Assembly: GCF_034930985.1 (NCBI RefSeq)
Contig: NZ_JAYGIM010000001.1
Span: 1 to 64,000, forward strand
Origin: Arcicella lustrica
GTDB lineage: Bacteria > Bacteroidota > Bacteroidia > Cytophagales > Spirosomataceae
Length of the DNA stretch: 64,000 bases
Direction: 5' to 3'
Shown: piece by piece, positions 39,483 through 48,222 of the stretch
How the letters are laid out: each line of letters begins with the position of its first letter
Numbering within the stretch: position 1 is the stretch's first letter
The notes under the pieces: generated by a model
Database searches by the model: none
What the model was told of the DNA's origin: nothing
The model's input: the letters and a program-made list of their open reading frames with translations, nothing else
Position numbers and translations under genes: made by a program

Positions 39483-40931
39483 ATGAAAAAATCAAACAAA
39501 TATAAAATATTCGCTTTAGCAGTAGGACTGGGAATTTCTGCTGTTGCTTGTTCTCCAGATGATTTTGGAGATATGAATATTAATCCAAATAATCCTGCTG
39601 CAGCTAATACTGCAGGTATTTTGACTGGAGCTTTACGTAATGTTGGTGCTATGGCAACAGATATGGTTCCTGCATTATATACTCAGCAATTTGGTGATAT
39701 TACTTATATTGAGGAATCTCGTTATAAAACAATAAACTTTAGCTATAATGGATATTATGCTGGAGGACCTTTGAATTCATATAAGACTATTATTGATTTG
39801 AATACAGCTGAAGCAACAAAAACTACAGCGGCAGCAAATGGTTCAAATGCAAATCAGATAGCTGTTTCTCGTATATTAAAAGCATATACGTTTTTATGGT
39901 TAACTGACCGTTGGGGAGACATTCCTTATTCTCAGGCTTTACAAGGTAGTTCCAATTTTAGCCCAGGTTTTGATACTCAACAAGCAATTTATACTGACTT
40001 ATTCAAAGAGTTGAAAGAGGCTCAAGCTCAATTTGATGGGGGTAAAGCTGTTGTTGGTGATATTTTATTAAGTGGGAGTGCAACTCGCTGGAAGAAATTT
40101 GCCAATTCTTTGCGTATGATAATGGCTTTACGTTTATCTAAGGTAGATCCTGCTAAAGGAAAAGCTGAATTTGCTGCTGCATTGGCTGATGGTGTTTTAG
40201 CTTCAAATGCTGATAATGTTAAATATACTTATTTGACAGAATCTAATAATGAGCATCCACTATATAATAATTACATTGTTACAAATCGTAAAGACTATGC
40301 TTTGAGTGATGTTTTTGTTAACAAGTTACTTGCTACCAATGATCCAAGAATTGCAGGAATGGCTGACAAAAATATCAATGGAGTTTATTCTGGTGTTCCT
40401 TACGGTGTTTTCCCTGCTGCTGCAAAAGCCCAAGATGTTTCTTTAGCTGCTACTGCTATTCGTCAACAAAATTCATCAGTTAATGTTGTAACTTATGCTC
40501 AAATTTTATTTTCTCAAGCTGAAGCAGCAAAATTAGGCTGGATTACTGGAGATGTAAAAACTCTTTATGAAGCAGCTGTTAAAGCTTCAATACAACAATG
40601 GCTTGGCACAGCAGCAACTGATGCTGTTGTTACTACTTATCTAGCACAAGACGCTGTGAAGTATGATGATGCTAAGGCTTATGAATTAATTGCTACTCAG
40701 AAATGGATTGCATTATTCTATCAAGGAAATGAAGCTTGGGCTGAATGGCGTCGTACAGGGTATCCTGTATTAACTCCAGCTGCTAAGCCATTAAATCCTA
40801 GTGGACAAATTCCTCGTCGTATGGCTTATCCTGTTACAGAAACTACCTTGAACAAGGTAAACTATGATAAAGTTGTAGCTTCTCAAGGGCCAGATACACA
40901 AGATACTCGTGTATGGTGGGATAAAAAATAA
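39483..40931 (+). CDS. SusD/RagB family nutrient-binding outer membrane lipoprotein
   Basis: A 482-residue lipoprotein. The signal peptide ends SAVAC with Cys about residue 23, followed by SPDDFGDMNINPNNPAAANT, the SusD-like_2 start. TPR-like helical pairs and ILKAYTFLWLTDRWGDIPYS (conserved TDxWGDIPY, about residues 135-154) are clear, as are KWIALFYQGNEAWAEWRRTG and a C-terminal RRMAYPVTE. It caps the SusC barrel and binds substrate at the cell surface. It is co-transcribed with SusC (46-base gap) and closed by a strong terminator. Confidence 0.92.
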   Translation: MKKSNKYKIFALAVGLGISAVACSPDDFGDMNINPNNPAAANTAGILTGALRNVGAMATDMVPALYTQQFGDITYIEESRYKTINFSYNGYYAGGPLNSYKTIIDLNTAEATKTTAAANGSNANQIAVSRILKAYTFLWLTDRWGDIPYSQALQGSSNFSPGFDTQQAIYTDLFKELKEAQAQFDGGKAVVGDILLSGSATRWKKFANSLRMIMALRLSKVDPAKGKAEFAAALADGVLASNADNVKYTYLTESNNEHPLYNNYIVTNRKDYALSDVFVNKLLATNDPRIAGMADKNINGVYSGVPYGVFPAAAKAQDVSLAATAIRQQNSSVNVVTYAQILFSQAEAAKLGWITGDVKTLYEAAVKASIQQWLGTAATDAVVTTYLAQDAVKYDDAKAYELIATQKWIALFYQGNEAWAEWRRTGYPVLTPAAKPLNPSGQIPRRMAYPVTETTLNKVNYDKVVASQGPDTQDTRVWWDKK

Positions 40932-40951
40932 GTTTTATCAAACAATCTATC

Positions 40952-40983
40952 AAAAAAGGTCGCTGTTCAGCGACCTTTTTTTG
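40952..40983 (+). terminator. strong terminator of the SusC/SusD operon
   Basis: AAAAAGGTCGCTG, TT, CAGCGACCTTTTT: a perfect 13-bp stem with a two-base apex and a T-run. Confidence 0.88.
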
Positions 40984-41095
40984 TTTCATCATTTTTAAAC
41001 ATAAATCGAAACAGAATACTTCTAACTCTTAAACCGATTGCCTATTTTTACTTAAAATTTACTAAAACCCAATTTAATACATTTCAAAACATACA

Positions 41096-42016
41096 ATGCA
41101 TCAATTAGGATTTGTCAGTGCTATTTTAGCGGAGCGTACTTTTGAAGAAGTAATAGATTTCGCCTCAGAAAAGAATTTTAAATGCGTAGAAGTAATGTGC
41201 TGGCCAGCTGGAAATGCCGACGCTCGTCGCTATGCAGGTGTTACGCATATTGATGTGGAAGCACTCGATGAAACTCAGATTGCTCATATCAAGAATTATA
41301 CCACAGAAAAAGGAGTATTTATTTCAGGATTAGGCTATTATCCTAATCCACTCGACCCAGATGTGAATAAGGCAAATTTTTATGTTGACCACATCAAGAA
41401 AATTATTCAAGCTACCGCTAAATTGGAAATTCCTGTGATGAATACTTTCATCGGTAGAGACCCTTCTAAAAATATTGCTTATAACTTGGATAAATTTAAA
41501 GAAACTTGGACAGATATTGTTAAACTCGCCGAAGAAGTAGGTGTGAAGATTGGTATTGAAAACTGCCCAATGTTTTTTACAAACGACGAATGGCCCGGAG
41601 GAAAAAATATGGCAACAACGCCAGCCATTTGGGATAAAATGTTTGAAATCATTCCGTCTGCTACTTTGGGTTTGAATTATGACCCTTCTCATTTGGTTTG
41701 GCAAATGATGGATTATACTCGTCCATTGTATGATTATCGTGACCGCCTACATCATATTCACTTGAAAGATGCAAAAGTATATTATGATAAACTAAGCAGA
41801 GTGGGCATCATGGCAAACCCTTTAGAGTATCATTCACCAAAATTACCAGGCTTGGGAGATATCAATTGGGGAAAATTCTTTTCTGCATTGAATGATGCTC
41901 GCTATCGTGGTCCAGTTGTGATTGAAGTAGAAGACAAAGCATACGAAGGTTCAGTCGAAAATGTAGAGAGTGCAATCTTAACAGCAAGAAACTATTTAAG
42001 TCAGTTTTTAGGTTAA
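41096..42016 (+). CDS. sugar phosphate isomerase/epimerase (TIM barrel, AP endonuclease 2 fold)
   Basis: A 306-residue xylose-isomerase-like TIM barrel. The strands IGIENCPMFFTNDEWPGG (Glu metal ligand, about residues 154-171), LGLNYDPSHLVWQMMD (Asp and His), HHIHLKDAKVYYD (His, Asp) and VVIEVEDKAYEG (final Glu) carry the expected divalent metal ligands. Members isomerise or epimerise sugars or sugar derivatives. The exact substrate is unknown. It follows the SusC/SusD unit after its terminator but need not be functionally linked. No signal peptide, so cytoplasmic. Confidence 0.85.
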   Translation: MHQLGFVSAILAERTFEEVIDFASEKNFKCVEVMCWPAGNADARRYAGVTHIDVEALDETQIAHIKNYTTEKGVFISGLGYYPNPLDPDVNKANFYVDHIKKIIQATAKLEIPVMNTFIGRDPSKNIAYNLDKFKETWTDIVKLAEEVGVKIGIENCPMFFTNDEWPGGKNMATTPAIWDKMFEIIPSATLGLNYDPSHLVWQMMDYTRPLYDYRDRLHHIHLKDAKVYYDKLSRVGIMANPLEYHSPKLPGLGDINWGKFFSALNDARYRGPVVIEVEDKAYEGSVENVESAILTARNYLSQFLG

Positions 42017-42097
42017 ACTAATACTAATAATGATTATGCGTTCTGAATTATTATTTATACTTGTAATATATTGTAAAACCCTTTGAAGAATTATTAA

Positions 42098-42140
42098 TAA
42101 AAGCTCAAAGCTTATTGCTGAAAGCTAACAGCTACGATAA
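42098..42140 (+). repeat. AGCTCAAAGCT-type repeat upstream of tsaE
   Basis: AAAGCTCAAAGCTTATTGCT and GAAAGCTAACAGCTACG, the same word family as at 4010 and 6264, end directly before the tsaE ATG. Reading a TTG inside the repeat as a start would add nine false residues to TsaE. Confidence 0.6.
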
Positions 42141-42141
42141 A

Positions 42142-42585
42142 ATGAGTAAAAACCAAATCAATACCAAAACAATAGAATATTCTTCGCTGAAAGACATCAA
42201 TAAAGCGGCTCAATCCATTTTGGCTTTTGGCAAAAATACTCCTGTTTGGCTTTTCGAAGGACAAATGGGCGCTGGCAAAACTACTTTGATTAAAGCAATT
42301 TGTGAATGTATGTTAGTAAATAGCCATGTGCAAAGTCCAACATATTCTATCGTGAATGAATATGCTACCACAAGAGGAGAGAATATTTACCATTTTGATT
42401 TTTACAGAATCAAAAATGAAGAAGAGGCTATGGACATTGGTTTCGAGGATTATCTCTATTCTGGTGGTTTTTGTTTTATTGAATGGCCATCGAAAGTGGA
42501 AAACCTTTTACCTTCTAAACATCTGAAAGTAAATATCGAAGTAGATGAAAATGGTAAAAGAGTGATAAATTTGTCAAAAGTTTAG
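42142..42585 (+). CDS. tsaE: tRNA threonylcarbamoyladenosine biosynthesis ATPase TsaE
   Basis: A 147-residue P-loop ATPase that works with TsaB and TsaD in making t6A37 on ANN-decoding tRNAs. It shows VWLFEGQMGAGKTTLIKAIC (Walker A GQMGAGKTT, about residues 35-43), QSPTYSIVNEY and IYHFDFYRI, all TsaE signatures, then FIEWPSKVENLLP. The start at the ATG 42142 (MSKNQINTKTIEY) is chosen over a repeat-encoded TTG. Its 3' neighbour is ald, an arrangement I recall as common in Bacteroidota. Confidence 0.92.
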   Translation: MSKNQINTKTIEYSSLKDINKAAQSILAFGKNTPVWLFEGQMGAGKTTLIKAICECMLVNSHVQSPTYSIVNEYATTRGENIYHFDFYRIKNEEEAMDIGFEDYLYSGGFCFIEWPSKVENLLPSKHLKVNIEVDENGKRVINLSKV

Positions 42586-42647
42586 TGTTAGCATTGATGT
42601 TTGTCTTCAAACATTCAGCTTATCGTAATTGAAATTAAGCAATCAAA

Positions 42648-43868
42648 ATGGCTCAACCCTCAGGATTTAAAGAAGTACTTGCTCAGTCAGGATTAATGAC
42701 GCAAGAGGCATTAGTTTGGACAAAACAAAATGCCAAAAGCCTTTTCATAGGTCTTCCTCGTGAAGTATCGATGCAAGAGCATAGGATTTCGCTAACACCT
42801 GATGCCGTTGCTTTACTAATCAGAAATGGGCATAGAGTATTGATTGAAACAGGAGCTGGGAATGGTGCAAAATTTACAGATAATCAATATTCTGAAGCAG
42901 GAGCGCAAATAGTTTATTCAACCGAAGAGCTTTTCAAAGCAGATGTAATTGTAAAAATCCAACCGCTGACAGATGATGAAATTGAGTATTTACAACATGG
43001 CGCAACGGTAGTTTCTTCGCTAAATATGTCGAAACTGACGAAAGAGTATTTCGAAAAGTTGAATCGCAAGAAAATAACTGGCTTATGTTATGAATACATT
43101 GAAGATAATGCCGGAGGAATACCTATTATTCGTGCCATGTCCGAAATTGCAGGAAGTACAGTAATGCTTATTGCTGCCGAATGTTTAAGCAGTGCCAATA
43201 ATGGAATGGGCGTAATTTTAGGTGGAATTACTGGAGTACCGCCCACTAAAGTAGTGATTCTAGGTGCAGGAACCGTTTCAGAATATGCAGCAAGAATCGC
43301 CATTGGTTTGGGAGCAGATTTGAAAGTATTTGATAAGGATATTTTTAAACTACAACGATTGAAGTATTCGGTTGGTCAAAATATTTATACATGTATCATC
43401 GATTCTAATGTGCTAACACAAGCCATTCGTGATGCTGATGTTGTAATTGGTGCCTTGCGTGCTGAAGATGGTTTCACTCCTTGTATCGTTACTGAAGAAA
43501 TGGTTTCGATGATGAAGCCTGATTCGGTAATTATTGATGTTTGTATTGATAGAGGAGGCTGTTTTGAAACTTCAGAAATTACCACGCACGACCAGCCCAT
43601 TTTTAGAAAATACGGCGTTATACATTATTGTGTGCCGAATATTCCTTCAAGAGTAGCACATACTGCAAGTCAGGCATTGAGTAACATTTTTACTTCTTTC
43701 TTATTGAAAACTGGTAAAACTGGTGGCATTGAAGAAGCAATTTTTGCCAACAAAGCATTTATGAAAGGAGTTTATTCTTTCAAAGGAAGCTTAACCAATG
43801 CCAACATCGCCAAGAAGTTTGGTTTGAATTATAAAGATTTAAGTTTGCTGTCTGCGGCAAGATTTTAA
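42648..43868 (+). CDS. ald: alanine dehydrogenase
   Basis: A 406-residue NAD-dependent alanine dehydrogenase/PNT-fold protein. The N-terminal catalytic domain begins IGLPREVSMQEHRISLTPDA (about residues 34-53) with substrate residues in the R-x-x-LTP region. The Rossmann motif is VVILGAGTVSEYAARIAIGL (GxGxxxx, about 202-221), and IIDVCIDRGGCFETS and CVPNIPSRVAHTASQALSN complete the pattern. It reductively aminates pyruvate or deaminates L-alanine. It lies 62 bases after tsaE on the same strand. The region between holds a small hairpin (TGTTTG/CAAACA). Confidence 0.9.
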   Translation: MAQPSGFKEVLAQSGLMTQEALVWTKQNAKSLFIGLPREVSMQEHRISLTPDAVALLIRNGHRVLIETGAGNGAKFTDNQYSEAGAQIVYSTEELFKADVIVKIQPLTDDEIEYLQHGATVVSSLNMSKLTKEYFEKLNRKKITGLCYEYIEDNAGGIPIIRAMSEIAGSTVMLIAAECLSSANNGMGVILGGITGVPPTKVVILGAGTVSEYAARIAIGLGADLKVFDKDIFKLQRLKYSVGQNIYTCIIDSNVLTQAIRDADVVIGALRAEDGFTPCIVTEEMVSMMKPDSVIIDVCIDRGGCFETSEITTHDQPIFRKYGVIHYCVPNIPSRVAHTASQALSNIFTSFLLKTGKTGGIEEAIFANKAFMKGVYSFKGSLTNANIAKKFGLNYKDLSLLSAARF

Positions 43869-44126
43869 AATCAAGATGTAAGACACAAGTAGCAAGAGAC
43901 AAGACAAGAGACACAAGATTTTAGAATCAAGATGAAAAATTCAAGAAGTGAGGCACATGACTGTATGAGTAGGTAGAGTAATAAAACAAGTTTTGCTTGA
44001 GGTTTGTACTTACACATAAATCTTATTCCTACTCTTGTATTACTCTTTTTATCTTATTTTTGTCTTGCCTTTTTATCTTGTTTCTTTTGTCTTGTCTCTT
44101 GCTACTTTTATCTAAATAAAAAAACA
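43868..44126 (+). repeat. facing AAGAC/GTCTT-type repeat blocks with a 17-bp perfect inverted repeat
   Basis: Right of ald lies an AAGAC/CAAGA-type block (43868-43960), and its reverse complement type follows at about 44020-44112. Within them GTAGCAAGAGACAAGAC (43889-43905) is exactly repeated in inverted form at 44089-44105. A transcript could fold into a long hairpin with a 183-base loop. The right block gives the next gene a false hydrophobic N-terminal extension starting at 44004. Confidence 0.65.
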
Positions 44127-44528
44127 ATGATTGAAGATTACACAGCCATATCCAATGCACCCAATTCTCCAGATTTGAATGGAAAATACTTGGGAGTTAT
44201 TTCAGCGGATTTTGCATTAGTCGCAGAATTTTTGAAAGAAGCATCATACCAGATTAGAACGAGAGGATTCTCTAAATTTCCAATTTTTGCGGTTTCACAA
44301 AATCCAGTTCAAATCGGACAGAAGCTAATTGGTATTCATGAAATGAGTGGAAATACTTGGAATTATCACGCCTCATTTGCTGAAGAATTTGTTCAAAGAG
44401 AAATTATTGCAGAAGAAAATTTAGAGGTTTTTCAGTCAAGTTACAAAGACGCAGACGAATACTGCTGTCTTTTTGTACTAGATAGAGATTTTGCAAGTTT
44501 CATCTACATTCCATTTCCTGAGGATTGA
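44127..44528 (+). CDS. conserved uncharacterised protein (133 residues)
   Basis: I do not recognise a named family. The protein is soluble and begins MIEDYTAISNAPNSPDLNGK. It contains YQIRTRGFSKFPIFAVSQNP, IGIHEMSGNTWNYHASFAEE and a C-terminal YCCLFVLDRDFASFIYIPFP, an alternating alpha/beta pattern. The frame is open back to 44004, but those 41 residues are translated repeat DNA (a false membrane segment), so the ATG at 44127 is used. No operon partner is tight. Function unknown. Confidence 0.7.
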   Translation: MIEDYTAISNAPNSPDLNGKYLGVISADFALVAEFLKEASYQIRTRGFSKFPIFAVSQNPVQIGQKLIGIHEMSGNTWNYHASFAEEFVQREIIAEENLEVFQSSYKDADEYCCLFVLDRDFASFIYIPFPED

Positions 44529-44721
44529 CGATGAAAAAAACTGATTGACGTAAACATGAAATATAAGAATATTTATAAAAAAAATAATTATATGTATATT
44601 ATGTGAATATTAAATTACGTTTATTAACTTTACAAGCTCAACCACTAAGCTTATTTCTGAAGTCGGCTGGTTTAGTTTGTATAGAGAAATAAGCAAGTTT
44701 AATCATAAAAATATAATTATC

Positions 44722-44925
44722 ATGTTAAACCCAATCTTAGGCATAGGCTCACGTATTCGTCATACGGATTATGGAGACGGTGTAGTTGTTAATGTAAAAT
44801 CGAACGGCTACGTAATTACTTTTACTCAAACGGATTCAAAAGAAATTAAATTTGATTATCCACTAGAAATCATTGAAGAAGTAGAAAGAGATAACGACTT
44901 AGTTACTTATCTAATGTGGAATTAA
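44722..44925 (+). CDS. small SH3/Tudor-like protein similar to the UvrD C-terminal domain
   Basis: A 67-residue protein, MLNPILGIGSRIRHTDYGDG then VVVNVKSNGYVITFTQTDSK. The GxRIRHxxYGxGVVVxV...xVxF pattern is like the small beta-barrel at the end of PcrA/UvrD helicases and of CarD-type proteins, which contacts RNA polymerase or nucleic acids. I chose the ATG at 44722; an upstream one at 44677 adds 15 poorly supported residues. A strong terminator follows. The role is inferred only from the fold pattern. Confidence 0.65.
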   Translation: MLNPILGIGSRIRHTDYGDGVVVNVKSNGYVITFTQTDSKEIKFDYPLEIIEEVERDNDLVTYLMWN

Positions 44926-44962
44926 AAATTCAATTGAAACCAGAAATATTTTAACTTTGTTG

Positions 44963-45004
44963 AATGCTGAGTGTAGTTTTAAACTAAACTCAGCATTTTT
45001 TTTG
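44963..45004 (+). terminator. intrinsic terminator
   Basis: AATGCTGAGT and inner AGTTT pair with AAACT and ACTCAGCATT, followed by TTTTTTT. It closes the small SH3-like gene. Confidence 0.82.
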
Positions 45005-45028
45005 ATATTGAATTAAGACAATCAGAAT

Positions 45029-45625
45029 ATGGTTTATTTCCCTTTCGATAAAACGAATCTTGTCAAAGAATCGATTTTTAAGCTTGCGAATTTCTCTACG
45101 GAAGAATGGGAATTTTATAAACAATTGCTTGAAGAAGTTTCGTTTCCTAAAAAAGCATTTTTGACCGTTCGTGGTGAGGTAGAAAAATATGCTTATTTCA
45201 TCATTGAAGGTGCTGTTAAATACGAAGCATTTACGCAAGATGGTAAGGGGATTTGTGTTGATTTGGGCTTTAAAGGTAATTTTGTTAGCTCTTTTGCGTC
45301 TTGTTTATCTCAACAAGTTTCTCATATTTCAATTCAGGCAGTAACAGCGGTGAATGCTTTTCGGTTATATTACCCGAAAGTGTTGGAATTGATGGAAAAA
45401 TCTAAAAATGCCGAACGTTTTCATCGATTGATTGCTGAACAATTGTACGTTCGTGAAAGCAAACGTACTTATTCGTTGATTTCCAAAAATGCAGAACAAC
45501 GATATTTATATTTACTAGAAAACCAGCCAGATGCCTTGAGATTAATCCCCATCAAAGATTTGGCTTCTTATTTAGGCATTCATCCTGATAGTTTGAGTCG
45601 TATTCGAAATCATATCAAACTTTAA
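45029..45625 (+). CDS. Crp/Fnr family transcriptional regulator
   Basis: A 198-residue regulator with an N-terminal cyclic-nucleotide-binding-like beta-roll (VSFPKKAFLTVRGEVEKYAY FIIEGAVKYEAF, about residues 37-68) and a C-terminal winged helix (LIPIKDLASYLGIHPDSLSR IRNHI, about 171-195). The effector-binding residues of cAMP receptors are not evident, as is usual for this Bacteroidota subgroup. Target genes are unknown. Its 3' end overlaps convergent xerD by 11 bases. Confidence 0.85.
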   Translation: MVYFPFDKTNLVKESIFKLANFSTEEWEFYKQLLEEVSFPKKAFLTVRGEVEKYAYFIIEGAVKYEAFTQDGKGICVDLGFKGNFVSSFASCLSQQVSHISIQAVTAVNAFRLYYPKVLELMEKSKNAERFHRLIAEQLYVRESKRTYSLISKNAEQRYLYLLENQPDALRLIPIKDLASYLGIHPDSLSRIRNHIKL

Positions 45626-46535
45626 GATGTTTTTTACTTCTTGGATGAAAATCTACAATTGTTTGTTGTAAATACTCTCGGTCTAAATGAGTATAAATTT
45701 CGGTAGTTGTAATTGATTCATGTCCCAACATTTCCTGAACGGCACGCAAATCTGCTCCGCCTTCTATTAAATGTGTGGCAAATGAATGTCTAAAAGTATG
45801 CGGGCTCACATTTTTATGAATGCCAGCTTGTGCTACTAAGTCTTTGATAATCAGGAAAATCATTACTCTGGTAAGTTTGTTTCCTCTTCTGTTTAAAAAA
45901 ACATAATTACCTGCTTCCTCTTTTATTACCTGATATTTTCGAATATTTTCTAAGTAAATTTCAAGATAATGAATGGCATCTCTACCAATTGGCACAAGCC
46001 TTACTTTATTTCCTTTTCCGATAATTCTGATAAAACCGATGTCTAAAAAACATTCGGTTAACTGCATCTCAACCAATTCAGAAACTCGTAAACCAGAACT
46101 GTAAAGTACTTCTAAAATAGCACGATTTCTTGCTCCTTCGGGCGTAGAAAGGTCAATGACAGATAATATTTTTTCTATTTCAGGAAAAGAAAGAGTAGGA
46201 GGTAATTTTCTGCCAATTTTTGGGGAAGCCATCAAATCCATTGGGTCTGTTTTGATGACATCTTCCAATAAAAGATATTTAAAAAAAGCTTTTAAACCTG
46301 ATAAAATACGAGCCTGTGAAGTAGTTTCCAAGCCCAATTCGCCCATGTAAGTAAAGAAATTAAAAATATGCTTATCGTTGATGGTTTCAGGATTGATGTC
46401 GTTTTCGCCAGCAATTTCGAGGTATTGCCATAATTTATGAACATCACGAAGGTAAGCTTCTATCGAATTTTCAGAAAGAGAACGTTCTAAAGTAAGATAG
46501 CTTTTGAAATTTTTTAGATAGCTTTGCCATAGCAT
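45615..46535 (-). CDS. xerD: tyrosine recombinase XerD
   Basis: A 306-residue site-specific recombinase that resolves chromosome dimers. All catalytic residues are present: R150 (SSGLRVSELVE), K174, H246 and R249 (PHTFRHSFATHL), H272 (MLGHESITTTEIY) and the nucleophile Y281. The N-terminal SAM-like DNA-binding domain starts WQSYLKNFKSYLTLERSLSE. I use the ATG at 46535; the frame extends to 46586, but that part is not conserved-looking. Full length and intact, so it is the host recombinase rather than a phage integrase. It is divergent from aroQ. Confidence 0.9.
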   Translation of the reverse strand: MLWQSYLKNFKSYLTLERSLSENSIEAYLRDVHKLWQYLEIAGENDINPETINDKHIFNFFTYMGELGLETTSQARILSGLKAFFKYLLLEDVIKTDPMDLMASPKIGRKLPPTLSFPEIEKILSVIDLSTPEGARNRAILEVLYSSGLRVSELVEMQLTECFLDIGFIRIIGKGNKVRLVPIGRDAIHYLEIYLENIRKYQVIKEEAGNYVFLNRRGNKLTRVMIFLIIKDLVAQAGIHKNVSPHTFRHSFATHLIEGGADLRAVQEMLGHESITTTEIYTHLDREYLQQTIVDFHPRSKKHLKV

Positions 46536-46682
46536 AGATATTATTGCTGGGGATTTATTGAAAATTTGAATTAAAACAGGAAACAATGATTTTAATTTCG
46601 CAGAATTAATTCAAAGATAGTCAAAAACCATTTGTGAAGCATTGCTTTACAGATTTGGAATAACCTTTCATTTAGAAAAACA

Positions 46683-47108
46683 ATGTCAAAGAAAAAAATC
46701 ATCATCATCAATGGTCCAAATTTGAATTTATTGGGCAAACGTGAACCAGAAATTTATGGTCACCAAACTTTCGAGCAATATTTTGAAGTATTAAAAGATA
46801 AGTATTCTGATAAAGTAGATTTAGTATATTTTCAGTCGAATCATGAAGGCTTTTTGATTGATAAAATTCATGAAATTGGTTTTTCTTACGACGGTATTGT
46901 ATTAAATGCTGGTGCTTTTACCCATACTTCAATTGCATTGGCTGATGCCATTGCTGGCGTGAAAACACCTGTTGTTGAAGTACATATTTCAAATGTTCAT
47001 AAGCGTGAAGAATTCCGTCATCATAGTTATATCAGTAAAAATTCTATCGGAATTATTATTGGATTTGGCTTGCGAGGCTACGATTTTGCGATTCAGACGT
47101 ATTTATAG
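46683..47108 (+). CDS. aroQ: 3-dehydroquinate dehydratase, type II
   Basis: A 141-residue type II dehydroquinase, the third step of the shikimate pathway. Family signatures are all present: IINGPNLNLLGKREPEIYGH (catalytic Tyr, residues about 7-26), QSNHEGFLIDKIHEIG, LNAGAFTHTSIALADAI and VVEVHISNVHKREEFRHHSY. The enzyme forms cytoplasmic dodecamers. It is transcribed away from xerD and followed 17 bases later by the class V aminotransferase frame, so the two may share a message. It supplies the same aromatic pathway as the tyrosine operon at 2.5 kb. Confidence 0.93.
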   Translation: MSKKKIIIINGPNLNLLGKREPEIYGHQTFEQYFEVLKDKYSDKVDLVYFQSNHEGFLIDKIHEIGFSYDGIVLNAGAFTHTSIALADAIAGVKTPVVEVHISNVHKREEFRHHSYISKNSIGIIIGFGLRGYDFAIQTYL

Positions 47109-47170
47109 TCTTTTAGCTTTAAGAAATGAGTGAAATAATAGAAGTTTCGTTCATCGAAAAATACCAACTA

Positions 47171-48220
47171 ATGATAACCTTTTATCCTGGCCCTTCAAAA
47201 GTATATCCGCAGGTTGCAAAATACATGCAAAATGCTTTTGAAGAAGGCATTTTGAGTATCAATCATCGGAGTGCAGAATGTATGGAAATCACGAAAAGTG
47301 CGATTCAACTTTTGCATGAAAAACTGAATATCCCCAAAGACTATTCTATTTACTTTGTTTCTTCGGCAACAGAGGCTTGGGAAATTATTGCTCAGTCGCT
47401 TACTTCTCAAAAAACAACACATTTTTATAATGGAGCTTTTGGTGAAAAATGGGCAGATTATAGTAGTAAAATTGTAAAGCAGACGGATAGAATTCCATTT
47501 TCATTAACAGAAAACCCATCCGTAAATTTAGCCTTGAACGCCGAAGTAGAAGTACTTTGCCTTACACAAAATGAAACTTCTAACGGTACGCAAATCAAAG
47601 ATTTTAGTCCGTTCAGAAAAACTTTTTCAGAAAGTATTATTGCTATTGATGTTACTTCATCTTTGGGTGGAATTGAATTAGATTGGGAAAATGGAGATGT
47701 TTGGTTTGCTTCTGTTCAGAAGTGTTTGGGCTTGCCTGCAGGTATGGGCATCATGATTTGTTCGCCAAAAGCTTTGGCAAAAGCCGAACAAATTAATGAT
47801 AGAAAATACTATAATAGCCTTTTGTTCATGCAAGAAAATTTTGCCAAATTTCAAACACACTATACCCCAAATGTATTAAGTATCTACTTGTTACAAAAAG
47901 TTTTAAGTGATATTTCTAATATTTCTGTGATTTCAGAAAAAATTAAAAGACAAGCGAAAGATTGGTATGATTTCTTTAATAGTTCTGATAAGTTTGGCTT
48001 AAATTGTTTAGTGCAAAATATTGAAATACAGTCAGATACTGTAATTGCTGTACAAGGTAGTGAACTACAAGTTAAAGCTATAAAAGAGCGAACTAAAATA
48101 GCAGGCATTACGTTGGGAAATGGCTACGGTACTTGGAAAAATACAACTTTTAGGATTGCTAATTTTCCAGCCATTGAACCGTTCGAAATAAGTAAACTCA
48201 AAGAAATTTTACAATCATAG
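47171..48220 (+). CDS. class V aminotransferase (SerC-like)
   Basis: A 349-residue PLP enzyme of fold type I, class V. It begins MITFYPGPSKVYPQVAKYMQ, then ILSINHRSAECMEITKSAIQ, both typical of phosphoserine aminotransferase-like proteins. The PLP Lys is in VWFASVQKCLGLPAGMGIMI (about residue 182 from this start). The end FRIANFPAIEPFEISKLKEI is also family-like. True SerC activity is uncertain, since sequence differs from classical SerC. An ATG at 47126 is in frame and only 17 bases after aroQ; it would add 15 residues. Confidence 0.75.
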   Translation: MITFYPGPSKVYPQVAKYMQNAFEEGILSINHRSAECMEITKSAIQLLHEKLNIPKDYSIYFVSSATEAWEIIAQSLTSQKTTHFYNGAFGEKWADYSSKIVKQTDRIPFSLTENPSVNLALNAEVEVLCLTQNETSNGTQIKDFSPFRKTFSESIIAIDVTSSLGGIELDWENGDVWFASVQKCLGLPAGMGIMICSPKALAKAEQINDRKYYNSLLFMQENFAKFQTHYTPNVLSIYLLQKVLSDISNISVISEKIKRQAKDWYDFFNSSDKFGLNCLVQNIEIQSDTVIAVQGSELQVKAIKERTKIAGITLGNGYGTWKNTTFRIANFPAIEPFEISKLKEILQS

Positions 48221-48222
48221 CA

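Noticed and set aside
44004..44126. Hydrophobic N-terminal extension of the 133-residue protein
   Set aside because: It is the translation of the inverted GTCTTGTCTC-type repeat, not a membrane segment; the ATG at 44127 is the likely start.
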